Shown here one piece after another: positions 34,974-45,049 of a stretch of DNA of 64,000 bases; positions within the stretch are counted from its first letter, which is position 1; each line of letters begins with the position of its first letter. The stretch covers positions 8,997-72,996 of the forward strand of contig JADKKE010000015.1 of the NCBI GenBank assembly GCA_016720655.1, in the 5' to 3' direction. Source of the DNA: Bacteroidota bacterium (GTDB lineage Bacteria; Bacteroidota; Bacteroidia; AKYH767-A; 2013-40CM-41-45). The position numbers and the translations under genes were made by a program. The notes under the pieces were generated by a model, which saw only the letters and a list, made by a program, of their open reading frames with translations, ran no database searches and was not told the origin of the DNA.

Positions 34974-36242
34974 CTAAGAAATCTGAACAGCCCCGCCCAC
35001 CTTCACCATCACCCTCTCCCTCCTCGACAGATGCGCATTGTACTCCATCACACCATAAAAAATCAAGAGCTGATAAAAGAGAATCCCATAATTCGTCTCT
35101 CCAAAAATTCCAAACTCCGTAAATGAATTAATCAAAATCGGAATAAAGAGCGCCACAAAAAAACTTTTCTTCTCCAAATCTTTTGTCTTCAAAAAATAAC
35201 GAACTGTCAATACCAATTGCACCAGCACCAACAACAAACCCACAATCCCCAGATTCATCAAAACCTGGATAAAAGTATTGTGCGTCATCTGTCCGGCATA
35301 GGTATGCACACTCTGGAAATAATCCTTGTACGCAATCCGCATGTACCCGAAACCAAACAAAGGCTCCTTCGGCAAACCCTCTGTGAGCAAGGCTTTCCAG
35401 AAAGGCAGACGTCCGGTCATGCTCATCACTTCCTCTACATTTCCCTGTTTGAAAATGATCATCGAGATCGCGAAAGGCATGGCAACAGCAAGCGATATAA
35501 GTACGCCGACTTTCAGTTTTTTGATTCTGACTTTTTCCTGTGAAATACAAAAGGATCAGGACGAAACCAATCAACGAAGAACGTGAACCTGTCAGCAAGA
35601 GCACCGCAATCGCAATGCCCAGCATGAAAATCAAGAGCACTTTGTTTCGCTTTTCTTTCAGCTCCACCGCCGACATCGCAGCACCAATCACCGCCAGCAT
35701 TCCCAGCTCATTCGGATTCATCAGGTATCCGCCCAGCCGCGCTTCTTCACCACCATGCGTCAGACGGTAAAAAATATCGGGAGCGACAATCACACCGACA
35801 ATAAATGTTAGCAAGACAAAGAAAACCGAATTACCAACAAGATAACTCAGCCTCAGATTTGCTTCTGGAAGATATTTTCGAATCAATAAAAATACAGCGA
35901 TGAAATAATACGCAAAGAGAAAACTTTCCAGATTCATCAGCAATTGCAAAGCTGAATAGGCCACATCCGAACTCCAGAAAAATGAAATGAAACCAAGCGC
36001 CAGATAAGCGCCGTAAAAAATCGGAATCAAGGAATTTTGCCAGGACCAGCTCGCCAGCCAGCCTTTATTCTTCAAAGAAGTATACACGCCAAAATCGCCA
36101 GCGTCATTCCCGTTCTGAAAAAAATCTTCAGCACACGCGTGATGACAATATTTTCCGAAATCGTAAAATACCCTACAATCTTGATCAACAAGATCAGAAT
36201 GAGGATATTAACAAGCTTTTGGATGCGTACTGTGTTCTCCAT
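34974..36242 (-). CDS. O-antigen ligase/polymerase-type membrane protein, two frameshifts
   Basis: About 420 residues, ~11 hydrophobic segments. Start MENTVRIQKLVNILILILLI at 36242, 6 bp after the upstream glycosyltransferase. A large loop holds GGYLMNPNELGMLAVIGAAM and TGSRSSLIGFVLILLYFTGK, then GFGYMRIAYKDYFQ and HNTFIQVLMNLGIVGLLLV, the blocks typical of Wzy/WaaL-like O-antigen polymerases and ligases (HN-x-F motif). Breaks at about 36091-36094 and in the run 35517-35522; one added base at each restores the reading. It probably joins repeat units into polymer. Confidence 0.8.
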
Positions 36243-36247
36243 TTTTC

Positions 36248-37366
36248 TCAGGCAGCATAGGCCTTCAGCAACTGGCGGGCAATATTTTGCCAGTCGAATT
36301 CCGACTGAACCATCTTACGTGCCTGCATGCGCTTCTGTTCCCATTTCCGGTCAGAAATTTCACGAACAGCCTGTTTCATCGCCCGGTAAAGATCCCAGGA
36401 AGTGTTCGCCGGCAAGGCAATGCCTGCATCGAAGTCCCGGATATAAGCGGCCATATTTGTTTCTTCACTCACTATGCAGGGAATCATCAAAGCCGAAGCT
36501 TCAAGTACCGACATCGGCAAACCTTCATTGCGCGAAGGATGCAAAAACACATCCATGTTGGCGATGAGATTCAGTTTTTCTTCACCATAGCTGGCGCCAT
36601 AAAAAGTGACGGAGCGTTTCAGACCGAGGGACTCAACCCTTTGCTCCAGAAGCTGACGATCTTCCCCATCACCAATCAACCACAATTCTCCTTCGGAATT
36701 TTCATCCTGCTTAAAACGAGAAAATGCCTCCAGCATCAAATCCAATCCCTTGGTATAGGCAGTGAGCCGTCCGCAAAAACCAAAGACAGTTCCGCTGTTC
36801 TTCGGCATTTGAGTATAAGTGAATTTTAATTCATTTAAATCCTGTCCGTTTGGAATCAGAATTTTATGGGTTCCCGGAATGAGCTTCTCAACAGCTTCGT
36901 ACTCTGTCTTGCCAAGGAAGTGAATCATTTTCGCGGAACTCAGCACCGACTTCTCAAACAATGGGAAATACAGACTTTTCACAAAATGATTTTTCTCCAA
37001 TGCAATTGTATTGTAACTGCCATGCGGAGTGAAGATGAATTCACGATCCGCAGCACGCAATATTTTTACAGCATGATAAAATTCAGGTATAAAACCACCA
37101 TGCAGATGAAACTTCGTTTCCGGCGACGTTTCACGAATCGCTTTCGCAAGCTTATGATCGATTCTGAATTTATTCGAATACGACTGAAACAAACGCGTTT
37201 CATAATTCCTGTCGGGAAAACTTCCTTCCGGTGATGGAGTAATTCCCCATACCTGGACATGCTGACCGAGTAATGTTTGATGTGTAGCCAATTGGTGAAC
37301 AACATTATTAACGCCATTCATCCGTTGCGGATTCGCTTTTCCTAAAATGAGGTGAATTATTTCCAT
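36248..37366 (-). CDS. GT4 glycosyltransferase
   Basis: 372 residues, intact. GT-B fold: MEIIHLILGKANPQRMNGVN with the glycine/asparagine loop of the acceptor domain, VFGFCGRLTAYTKGLDLMLE, ELWLIGDGEDRQLLE, and the donor site HPSRNEGLPMSVLEASALM (E-x7-E). Cytoplasmic enzyme adding one sugar of the repeat unit. Start overlaps the flippase gene by 10 bp, so translation is probably coupled. Confidence 0.9.
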   Translation of the reverse strand: MEIIHLILGKANPQRMNGVNNVVHQLATHQTLLGQHVQVWGITPSPEGSFPDRNYETRLFQSYSNKFRIDHKLAKAIRETSPETKFHLHGGFIPEFYHAVKILRAADREFIFTPHGSYNTIALEKNHFVKSLYFPLFEKSVLSSAKMIHFLGKTEYEAVEKLIPGTHKILIPNGQDLNELKFTYTQMPKNSGTVFGFCGRLTAYTKGLDLMLEAFSRFKQDENSEGELWLIGDGEDRQLLEQRVESLGLKRSVTFYGASYGEEKLNLIANMDVFLHPSRNEGLPMSVLEASALMIPCIVSEETNMAAYIRDFDAGIALPANTSWDLYRAMKQAVREISDRKWEQKRMQARKMVQSEFDWQNIARQLLKAYAA

Positions 37367-38622
37367 ACAATAGTGAGTTCAGATTTTAAAGAGTATAAAT
37401 ACCAGACTTGAACAATAATTTGAGTTACAATTAATCCCGCAAAGACTCCGGCCATGCCGAAAGTACTTACCATGGGAGCCGCCAGAATCAGACTGAAGCC
37501 GGCGCTGAGTACATAGGAGATAAAAATGTCGCGGTTTTTTTCTACCGTTCTGATAAAGAAACGCAGCAACAATCCCGTGAAGACAAACAAATACAAAAGC
37601 GCGAAACCAAAGAGCACATTTTCGTATTTGATATAATCATGTCCGTACAGGAAATCGATAATCTGACTGGAGAACACTACGATGCAGAGGATCAACATAA
37701 ATGTCGCCGCACCTGCCAGCAACATCACCTGGCGCAAGTAAGCGTAGAGATTCTTCAAGCCTTTTTCATGGTAAATCTTCGCTGCATTCGTCGGAATGAA
37801 ATTTTCCATAGCGAGAAACAGGATGTTCAGCACGCCGATAATATTTTGCGCCATCCGAATCGCACCAACCGAAACCGGACCGAGAATTCCTCCTGCCGTG
37901 ACAATAAAGAAATTTCCGCTAAACCATTGCAGCAAGGAAGTTCCAATCAACCAGCCCGAGTAATTCCAGGTTTCTCTCAGATGTGTTCCGAATTCCTGGA
38001 AATGCCATTGCAGACTTTTCGTTTTCAGCAAACCATAAGTCGAAGAAATACTGTTCGACAAAGCAATGATGATGATGGCACGCTGAAGGTTGAGTTGGTG
38101 CAGATAGGCGACTGCGACCAACCCAACAATCTGCGTACTATAAGAAATGAGATCCAATACGAGGGCGGTACGGCTCCTTCCTTCAACAAAAAATAATTTT
38201 CTGAAATATTCATTCATCAGATAGGTGAGCACAGCCAATGGCATAATGATCTCAACCGACCGGAGTTCAAGCGAATCAAAAAACATCACCGTAGAAAATC
38301 TGCAAAACAAATACGTAATCGCTGCAACCAATAATGCAAAAAGCAATTGTTGCAGGAACATCATATTCAGGAATGCGTCTTTTTCTTCTTTCTCTTTTTT
38401 CGGTAACAATGTTTGCAACGGCGCAATGATAAATGCCTGTTGGATACTCCCAAAAAACAAAACCACAAGCCATGACATCGCAAACACACCATAACTACTC
38501 AATCCCAGGAAACGTGCAAGCAGGACACCGGTAATAAATCCGGCACCGCTCACCACAGCCTGGTCCATCAATGCGATGGGAGCCTGACGGTTAGTATTGT
38601 ATATGTATTTTAATTTTCTCAC
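37357..38622 (-). CDS. Polysaccharide flippase, Wzx/MATE-like
   Basis: 421 residues with about 12 membrane helices. The opening ALMDQAVVSGAGFITGVLLA and RFLGLSSYGVFAMSWLVVL is the typical N-terminus of oligosaccharide flippases (MOP superfamily), which move undecaprenyl-linked repeat units across the inner membrane. ATG overlaps the stop of the Wzc-like gene by 4 bp (38619-38622). Confidence 0.88.
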   Translation of the reverse strand: MRKLKYIYNTNRQAPIALMDQAVVSGAGFITGVLLARFLGLSSYGVFAMSWLVVLFFGSIQQAFIIAPLQTLLPKKEKEEKDAFLNMMFLQQLLFALLVAAITYLFCRFSTVMFFDSLELRSVEIIMPLAVLTYLMNEYFRKLFFVEGRSRTALVLDLISYSTQIVGLVAVAYLHQLNLQRAIIIIALSNSISSTYGLLKTKSLQWHFQEFGTHLRETWNYSGWLIGTSLLQWFSGNFFIVTAGGILGPVSVGAIRMAQNIIGVLNILFLAMENFIPTNAAKIYHEKGLKNLYAYLRQVMLLAGAATFMLILCIVVFSSQIIDFLYGHDYIKYENVLFGFALLYLFVFTGLLLRFFIRTVEKNRDIFISYVLSAGFSLILAAPMVSTFGMAGVFAGLIVTQIIVQVWYLYSLKSELTIVWK

Positions 38623-40940
38623 TTCCAGTAATGATTAACGTAATGTGCAATACGGGCATTCCAACCTTTGGCTTTGTATTGGTAGGAATATTTTGTTCCC
38701 GTAAGGTCACCATTGAAATTGGTTGCCTTGTGCAAACCATTCAATACGATATGCATGTTCTCAATCGCGTAATCCTGTTTCAGCATTTCAGAATAAGTAA
38801 GCAAATGCGAAGAAGTAAATTCAGAACGAACAACATAGAGATTCAATCCGGAGATCTTCATCAATGCCAATGCATCAATTGCATTCGCCGTTGCAGAAGT
38901 ATCCAGAATGACGATATCACCGTACGCATACAAGCCTTCGAGTTTTTCCTTCAGGTTGGGCTGACTAAACAACAGCGTACTGTCCTTCCTGTTTTGTCCG
39001 GCACCGGCAAGTGATAATGTCGGAACATCGGAATGATGTACGATTTTATCGAGCGAACTTTCATCCCTGAGATATTCACTCATCCCCGGAACGAGAGCAA
39101 TATTTGATTCCGTATGAATCGTTGCATTGTGCAAATTCAAATCCGCCAAAACAACTTTCCATCCGCTGCGCGCTAGAGCAAGCGCGAGATTTTTTGCGAC
39201 AAAACTTTTCCCTTCACCGGCAACAGAAGAAGTAACCGTGATGATTTTCTTCCCTCCTATCAGTCCGTGCAAAATGAGATTGGTCGCGAGATCCGAGAAA
39301 GGATTGTTTCCTTCTTCAATCGCTGCACCGTTCATTTCACGAATCACACCGGCAACAGGAGAAGTCGTCATCTTCTCGATCATTTCCTTGTCTTCAATTT
39401 TTCCACGCGCATAACGACGCAGGTATACGAAGAGAATCCCAGACAATAATCCGGTGAACCCGGCGAGGATTAATAAAAATCCTCGCTTAGGGTATACCGG
39501 TGTCGTGGGAACCGACGCATATTGTATGATCCTGTGAAAAGAGATCGTCGCTGCTTCAGCAATCGACGCTTCTGTTCTTTTCTCCAGGAGAAACTGATAT
39601 ACTTTTTGATTCAACTGGAAATTTCGTTCCAGCACAATCATATTTTTTTCTTTCGTAGGCAGATTATCAAATTCATGATCCGCGAGTTCCACAGCAGCAT
39701 CCATCTGCGCACGTTTTGCCTTGATCGCATTCTTCGCATTGCGAATCGCTTCACGGCTGTATGTAATTACATCTTCAATTTTCCCGTCGATCAGTCGTAC
39801 TTTTTCATGATCCGGAGTAAAACGTGTGAGCAATTCCCTGCGTTCCTGTTGGTAGGATTTCAGATTCTTGATCATGTCGGTAAACAAAGGATCCGCGATC
39901 GCATCGAAAGCCGGACCGGCATCATTGAAATCCTTTCGCATGTCCACATACTCCTGCAATTGCTCCAAAGCAACCGCTTCCATATCGAGATTCGTTTGTT
40001 CCACTTTCAATTGCGAAAGTTTACGCAAACCCGTTTCCGTTTCCTGTGTGGTATTGATGATCTTGTATTTCAGTCGGTATTCTTCCAGCTTGAATTCAGA
40101 TTCTTTCAGCTCTTTCCCAATCTGGTCCAGACGATCATCGATAAACTGAACCGTTTTCGCGGCAGCTTCCGATTTACTTTCGATGTAATCCGTGATGTAA
40201 GCCATTGCCAAAGCATTGGCGAAGTCGGCAGACTTTTGTGGAACTTCGGATGTATATGTAATCCGCAAAATCGGAATATCCTTATCCATCGCCTTCACAT
40301 CCAGCTTCTCCCCGATCACATGGTTGAACAAAGCATCATCCGAGTGAATGATAAATTCATAATTATCAACCAATGCAAAGGAAGGCGTAGCCTGGATCAG
40401 CGAATCATTCTTTTCAATTTTGAAAGCAGCAGAATTGGTAAACAACATATGACCAAAATGTCCTGTCGTATCAATTAGTTGTTTGCCAAGATTCGCTTTC
40501 AGATGATAGGAAGAATCATTCAGCACTTCCATCTGCACTGTTTTGTCGAGAATACTGCTGTCTTTCAAAACATAATGAATGAAAAACGGAGTGCTCTTGT
40601 ACAATTCACGTTTGCGAATATCACCGATACGGAAAACAGAAACCCTGAAATCAAGATTACGCATTGCCTTCTTGATCAGGACCTGACTTTGAATCACCCG
40701 TTCTTCCGTAGCAATTTTTCCTGTAGCAGTAAAGACGTCGAAATCTTTGTAAAGATTATTATCGCTCACGCCATTATTTTTCTCGTCGAGTTTTAAAAGG
40801 GCGGTGCTTTCGTATTTCGGTGTAGCATAATACAGCACACGCGAACCGAAGAGCATCGCCACGACAAAGAACAAGGCGATCACCGGGAATCCTTTGATTG
40901 CCGGGAGCAGGAATTTTTTTATTTGTTGAGTATCGCTCAT
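38619..40940 (-). CDS. Wzc-like polysaccharide co-polymerase with BY-kinase domain
   Basis: 773 residues. Two membrane helices (FPVIALFFVVAMLFGSRV, and FLLILAGFTGLLSGILFVYL at ~505) bracket a periplasmic region with a long coiled coil (~245-330, 370-430). The cytoplasmic part has Walker A SSVAGEGKSFVAKNLA, a degenerate A' motif VVLADLNLHN (Asp kept, usual Pro-Arg missing) and Walker B VILDTSATA. The C-terminus has few, scattered tyrosines (YSYQY, Y near the last residues), so the tyrosine cluster is weak. It controls chain length and links to the outer-membrane exporter encoded just before it. Confidence 0.9.
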   Translation of the reverse strand: MSDTQQIKKFLLPAIKGFPVIALFFVVAMLFGSRVLYYATPKYESTALLKLDEKNNGVSDNNLYKDFDVFTATGKIATEERVIQSQVLIKKAMRNLDFRVSVFRIGDIRKRELYKSTPFFIHYVLKDSSILDKTVQMEVLNDSSYHLKANLGKQLIDTTGHFGHMLFTNSAAFKIEKNDSLIQATPSFALVDNYEFIIHSDDALFNHVIGEKLDVKAMDKDIPILRITYTSEVPQKSADFANALAMAYITDYIESKSEAAAKTVQFIDDRLDQIGKELKESEFKLEEYRLKYKIINTTQETETGLRKLSQLKVEQTNLDMEAVALEQLQEYVDMRKDFNDAGPAFDAIADPLFTDMIKNLKSYQQERRELLTRFTPDHEKVRLIDGKIEDVITYSREAIRNAKNAIKAKRAQMDAAVELADHEFDNLPTKEKNMIVLERNFQLNQKVYQFLLEKRTEASIAEAATISFHRIIQYASVPTTPVYPKRGFLLILAGFTGLLSGILFVYLRRYARGKIEDKEMIEKMTTSPVAGVIREMNGAAIEEGNNPFSDLATNLILHGLIGGKKIITVTSSVAGEGKSFVAKNLALALARSGWKVVLADLNLHNATIHTESNIALVPGMSEYLRDESSLDKIVHHSDVPTLSLAGAGQNRKDSTLLFSQPNLKEKLEGLYAYGDIVILDTSATANAIDALALMKISGLNLYVVRSEFTSSHLLTYSEMLKQDYAIENMHIVLNGLHKATNFNGDLTGTKYSYQYKAKGWNARIAHYVNHYWK

Positions 40941-40946
40941 CTTCTT

Positions 40947-41714
40947 TTACTTCACAAGGGTTAAAAAGATGGCGATACTCGACAAAATCGCTGCAAGCGG
41001 TACAAGTGTACCGGATTCTTTCTGCAAAGTTTTTCTTTTGAAAGGCGGAAAGTAAACCACATCGCCGCCCTGCAGCCAGATGTTTTCTTTCTCTATCGTA
41101 CTCAGTTTGGTAAGATCCAGACTGTACTCTTTTTTGCTTTCATCTTTACCGCGAATCACTTTCACGATGCGTGCATCCGCATAATATTCCGTACCGCCTA
41201 CGCGGCCAAGAACTTCCACGAGATTCGTATATTCTTTTTCCAGCTGCAGTGTACCCGGTGATTTTACTTCTCCAAGCACCGTCACCTCACGATTCAGTAC
41301 TTTGAGAACAATCACCGGGTTCACGATCAACCGGGAGTAAATAATAGTTAATGTATCCGTAGCCTGGGAAATGGTAAGACCACCAAGTTTCACCGCGCCG
41401 ATTTTCGGGAGCATTACTTTCCCCGCATCGTTCACCAAAACCCATTTGCCATACACCTCATTGGAATTATAAATACCAAAAAGCGAACCGATACTCAGTT
41501 CCTCATGATCCCAGATACTCAGTGTGATTTTATCATCCGGCTGGATGATTTGCGCCTGCTTCGCAAACACTTCCTGTGCAGAAGCATTGCTCATCGCATC
41601 GCCCACAAACAAGCGTTGTGTGTGACAAGAGCTCATGATGAACAGAGCTGCAAGCGCACAAAGCTGTTTGATCTTTTTTATTTTAGTGCATCCGATGGTT
41701 CCCACGCCGATCAA
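40947..41714 (-). CDS. Polysaccharide export lipoprotein, Wza-like
   Basis: 255 residues. Lipobox LFIMSSCHT gives a lipoprotein signal. A poly-export domain (IIQPDDKITLSIWDHEELSI, VLVNDAGKVMLPKIGAVKLG) and a SLBB-like part (REVTVLGEVKSPGTLQLEKE, GGDVVYFPPFKR) follow, and a C-terminal hydrophobic segment (GTLVPLAAILSSIAIFLTLV) may span a membrane. Outer-membrane exit for the polymer; partner of the Wzc-like protein. Confidence 0.92.
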   Translation of the reverse strand: MIGVGTIGCTKIKKIKQLCALAALFIMSSCHTQRLFVGDAMSNASAQEVFAKQAQIIQPDDKITLSIWDHEELSIGSLFGIYNSNEVYGKWVLVNDAGKVMLPKIGAVKLGGLTISQATDTLTIIYSRLIVNPVIVLKVLNREVTVLGEVKSPGTLQLEKEYTNLVEVLGRVGGTEYYADARIVKVIRGKDESKKEYSLDLTKLSTIEKENIWLQGGDVVYFPPFKRKTLQKESGTLVPLAAILSSIAIFLTLVK

Positions 41715-41728
41715 GATTTTAAAAATGG

Positions 41729-42223
41729 TTAGCTCCCTGAGGAAAATAATGACGTAACAGCGACGACAAATGAAGCCGGCAAGCCAAGACGATGTCGCAA
41801 AGTCTTCTTCCCTTTTGTATTCACCGCTTCAATTTCTTTATCTACAATAGTCAATCGGTCGATCATTGATAAAAGTCTGCCGAACGAATCCTGATTTTTT
41901 TCTACATAATCAAAAGCACCATATTTCAATGTGCTCACCGCATTGCTGATATATTCCTGTCCGCTCAGCATGATCACATGAATCTCCGGATTGAGTGTTT
42001 TGATTTCGCGCAACACATCCAGACCAGTAGTATCATCAAATTGAAAATCGAGAATCACCAGGTAAGGTTCATCAGCGAGACCATTCAAAAAATCCTGCGG
42101 ATCATTATACGTCTTCACATTTGTGAATCCATTCATCTCCAATTCGTATTCAACCAGTGAAGCGAAGTGGCGATCATCATCGACGATAACAATAGATTGA
42201 GCTTTGTTAGACATATCCTGCAT
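41729..42223 (-). CDS. Response regulator receiver with hydrophobic tail, first gene of the exopolysaccharide operon
   Basis: 164 residues (ATG at 42214, MSNKAQSIVIVDDDRHFASL, is an equally good start). Receiver motifs: VDDD, phospho-Asp in YLVILDFQF, VIMLSG, and Lys in FDYVEKN. No output domain; after a short linker (VDKEIEAVNTKGKKTLRHRL) comes a hydrophobic tail (LPASFVVAVTSLFSSG). Same layout as 21718-22227 at the other end of the cluster, which suggests a shared regulatory role for polysaccharide production at the membrane. Confidence 0.85.
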   Translation of the reverse strand: MQDMSNKAQSIVIVDDDRHFASLVEYELEMNGFTNVKTYNDPQDFLNGLADEPYLVILDFQFDDTTGLDVLREIKTLNPEIHVIMLSGQEYISNAVSTLKYGAFDYVEKNQDSFGRLLSMIDRLTIVDKEIEAVNTKGKKTLRHRLGLPASFVVAVTSLFSSGS

Positions 42224-42923
42224 AATTTCCCGCCCGCCCTTGCCAAATCCAGACCAAGCCCCAAAAGCACCCTTTTCTCCAAAAAAACAAAGATTCTCAA
42301 TTTCCCGATTTCCCGTTTTGGGAGAGAATTCCGGAGCTGGGATGTTAAAAAAGCAGGGATACTATATTATATATGCGTGCTATTTATACATCGCTAAAGA
42401 ATTCGATAAAACTTTTATTCTAAATAATAATTAAAAAATTTGGAGCGATAAGGCATCCTCCGCATCTAACGGTTTTCCCGTCCTTACATTCGTGACCTCG
42501 TTTCGGCCGGGGCTAGGTTGCTAAATATTGGAATCGATTTTAGGGGGGAATTATTAGGTTAATTAATTGGGAATCTGGGTATATTTAGAGTTGTAATTTT
42601 AAAAATAACAAAATTGAAAGTTTTAAATCGAATTCCATTTTCAATAAAAACTTGTTAATTGATCAGTTGCATATTTAAGAATTGCGATAGTTTAATGTGG
42701 GTTCAACCTTATTTGCCGTCAGCTTTAATTTTGGAATGCTTTGAATGAACTGTTTTAATTACACGGACAACAACGGACACTGCTTCTAATGCCTACGCTA
42801 AAAATAAATTTGTAAAAAAAGCCCTCTCACTCCAACGCAGAAAACACACTTTCATTTTTTTTGCCGACACACTAATCAACACTAAAATAAAATGAATGCG
42901 TGTTTTCACCACTCAAAAAGAAA
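42224..42923. other. Intergenic stretch, 700 bp
   Basis: Must hold the exopolysaccharide operon promoter (leftward), but I see no clear TTG-N19-TAnnTTTG pair on the minus strand. AT-rich 42540-42760 has no ORF of note. It also marks the border between the exopolysaccharide and defence regions. Confidence 0.4.
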
Positions 42924-42954
42924 ATAAAAAAAAACAACCCCGAAAAACGGGATT
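42924..42954 (-). terminator. Terminator after the retron operon
   Basis: On the minus strand AATCCCG-TTTTT-CGGGGTT is followed by a T9 run. It lies directly after the stop of the HEPN-like gene. Confidence 0.85.
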
Positions 42955-42958
42955 GCTG

Positions 42959-43756
42959 TTATTTCAAATCTGGAATCCTTTGGTAAAGTTCATGGACAAC
43001 TTTAATAGCTTCCAAATAATCTTTCGTGACCCAACTTGCAGAATACTTTGAAGGAATACCATGCTCTTTGGAATCTCTGATGTCCTTTATTCGTTGGGTT
43101 AACTCTGAATATCCGTTGTTCATTAAGTGATACTCTTTCCCATCAACTGGATTGGCAATCTTCTTATTCAAGTAAAGACCAAAAATCAAATTTAGTTTGT
43201 TTGGAAAGGAAATATTCAAAACTCCCTTTCTGTCCTTCGTAGCAGTTTTTAAATAATACGGTTCAATGAATGTTTGCTTATCAGTTGCGTTTGAGAAATC
43301 AATAAATTTATTTGTCTTAGTTCTGTATTCATAAATATACCAACCTGGAAATGAATTAATGTAGTGAGCAGAATTTACTTTAGGATTTCTACCAGTTGCA
43401 TCAAGGTCAACATTATCATTGCATTTCTTTACTTCAAAAAGGCAATGATTTGTAAATATTTCTAATTGCCGATAAACAGAAGCACAAAATGACGAAAGGC
43501 TATTTGTAACAAAAGCCCATTCCATTTCTTGAAATGTATCTACAAGATTTTCCTTTATTAAAATATTTGCATTGCCGTAATAGCCGTGAGCTTTCAGCAA
43601 AATTCCTTTCTTGACAAGGTATAATTCACTCTGATGCAACTCCAATTCAGAGTTTACTTTCAAAAGATTGTCACCAATACTTTCAATTCGCTTTTCCATA
43701 GAAAGAGAAGCATTCTTAAAATCTTCGTTAAAATTGTTTTTTTGAGTTATGCTCAT
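42959..43756 (-). CDS. Retron-associated protein, HEPN-like, candidate effector
   Basis: 265 residues, no signal peptide. ATG overlaps the stop of the reverse transcriptase gene by 4 bp, so the two are translated together. The N-terminus is a coiled coil (LSMEKRIESIGDNLLKVNSE). Near the end, RIKDIRDSKEHG contains R227-x4-H232, the R-x4-6-H motif of HEPN ribonucleases, preceded and followed by helices. In retrons the gene paired with the RT is usually a toxin held inactive by RT-msDNA. So a toxic RNase is a reasonable guess, but the HEPN call rests on one motif. I cannot name the retron type. Confidence 0.65.
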   Translation of the reverse strand: MSITQKNNFNEDFKNASLSMEKRIESIGDNLLKVNSELELHQSELYLVKKGILLKAHGYYGNANILIKENLVDTFQEMEWAFVTNSLSSFCASVYRQLEIFTNHCLFEVKKCNDNVDLDATGRNPKVNSAHYINSFPGWYIYEYRTKTNKFIDFSNATDKQTFIEPYYLKTATKDRKGVLNISFPNKLNLIFGLYLNKKIANPVDGKEYHLMNNGYSELTQRIKDIRDSKEHGIPSKYSASWVTKDYLEAIKVVHELYQRIPDLK

Positions 43757-44813
43757 TTTGTATTTTTTAAATCTGTTAATGTTTTGAGTTGGTTACTATA
43801 CCTGAGATACAAAGCATCTTCTTTTCCTCTTACCATTCCAAGAAACATAATTTTTCCGCTGACAACACTTTCAAGTGGTGGTATAATTTTGTTTCGGAGA
43901 AAACCCTTTTCCTTCGGATAGAACTTTGCAAATTTAGCGTTAGCTATTTCATATCCATATTTTTCCCAGTTGTGCAACATTGCACGAACATTCCGAATAT
44001 AATCTGGCTGCAAGTTCAGTTTTTCATTTACAGTTACTCCAGTTACTTCTTGTCTAAAAGCTCTCTTTTGAATACGAGTTTTCTTTTCGTTAATCACAAA
44101 ACCTTCCGCTTTCACAATCTCATCCAACTTTTTTAAAAACTCATCATCAAACCTTGCTTTGTCACAAGAGAAAGTAATATCATCAGCATAGCGAGTAAAA
44201 TAACAGTGGTGCTCTTTTGCAAGTTGAACTAACTTGTAATCCAATTTCTGACATACAATGTTCGTAATAATTGGTGAGGTTGGAGCACCTTGTGGCAATT
44301 TACTTTCAAAACAACAAAAGTTTGCAACCACATGAGCATACTCTGGTTTCAACCTGAAAGGATAAAGTTGTAAGACGGCTCTAATACGACCAAAGTGAAC
44401 AGACGGAAAAAAATCTTTCAAGTCAATGTTCAGAACATATTTCTTACCGACATGAATTTTTGCATTGCTGACAATACTTCGGTTTGCAAGGAAACCATGA
44501 GCAGCAGGTTTAGGAACAAAAAGTAAACGAAGAATTAAATCAATTCTTCGTTGAACTTTCTTTAAATATTTATCGGGAGCAGTAATGGTTCTTTTGCCAC
44601 CTGTCTTTTGGGAATCTCAAAATTTACATAACGTTTGTTGATGTTTGCGTAGTAGAATTTCACTCTCTTATTCGTAAGAGGCTTGTATGTTGTCTTGTCC
44701 TTTTCATTTTGCAACTTAATGACATGATTAAGCAATTCAACAAGGTCTTCTATTTTTTGTCCTTGTTGAAGTTGGGTTAATATTTCGGATATTTCTGTTT
44801 GAGTAAAGTCCAT
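43753..44813 (-). CDS. Retron reverse transcriptase, one frameshift
   Basis: About 353 residues after repair. Catalytic motif YADDITFS; LPQGAPTSPIITNIVCQKL; VLNIDLKDFFPSVHFGRI. The two hallmarks of retron RTs are there: SNAKIH (N-A-x-x-H, domain X) and EVTGVTVNE (V-T-G, thumb). The frame breaks in a four-base run (44606-44609); one more base gives PKKTGGKRTITAPDKYLKKV and joins the halves. ATG at 44813 (MDFTQTEISEILTQL) is preferred because 44824-44835 is the a2 arm of the retron RNA. Makes msDNA from the RNA encoded just upstream. Confidence 0.93.
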
Positions 44814-44823
44814 ATTTAAAAAA

Positions 44824-45049
44824 AACACCTGCGGGATTTCTTTTCTTAATTTCTATATCTAATTACATTAATAATCTCTATCAATGATTAATTAATAATA
44901 ACTAAACAATTAAAAACAATTAATACAATAATCACAATTACAGCTACATCGCTAACATCATAATCATTACAATTATAATCTACAATGAAATCACATTGTG
45001 GAGCATGTTGCGAAACGCAACACAAATAAAATCCTTTCCGCAGGTGTTT
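44824..45049 (-). ncRNA. Retron msr-msd RNA
   Basis: On the minus strand, a1 AAACACCTGCGG (45049-45038) and a2 CCGCAGGTGTTT (44835-44824) are perfect 12-bp inverted repeats, as in retron ncRNAs, and the RNA ends directly before the RT start. Two short msr-like hairpins follow a1: GTTGCG-TTT-CGCAAC (45021-45007) and ACAATG-TGATTT-CATTGT (44999-44982). Then comes a long AT/GU-rich hairpin, 44970-44925, in which 18 of 20 positions pair when G-T is allowed, with loop GATGTA; this is the likely msd stem. The priming G is not assigned. a1 touches the stop codon of the 45048-45488 gene. Confidence 0.85.

Noticed and set aside
39522..40478. 318-codon rightward ORF
   Set aside because: Antisense to the Wzc-like gene, whose domains are clear and intact; no signal or motif in the ORF.
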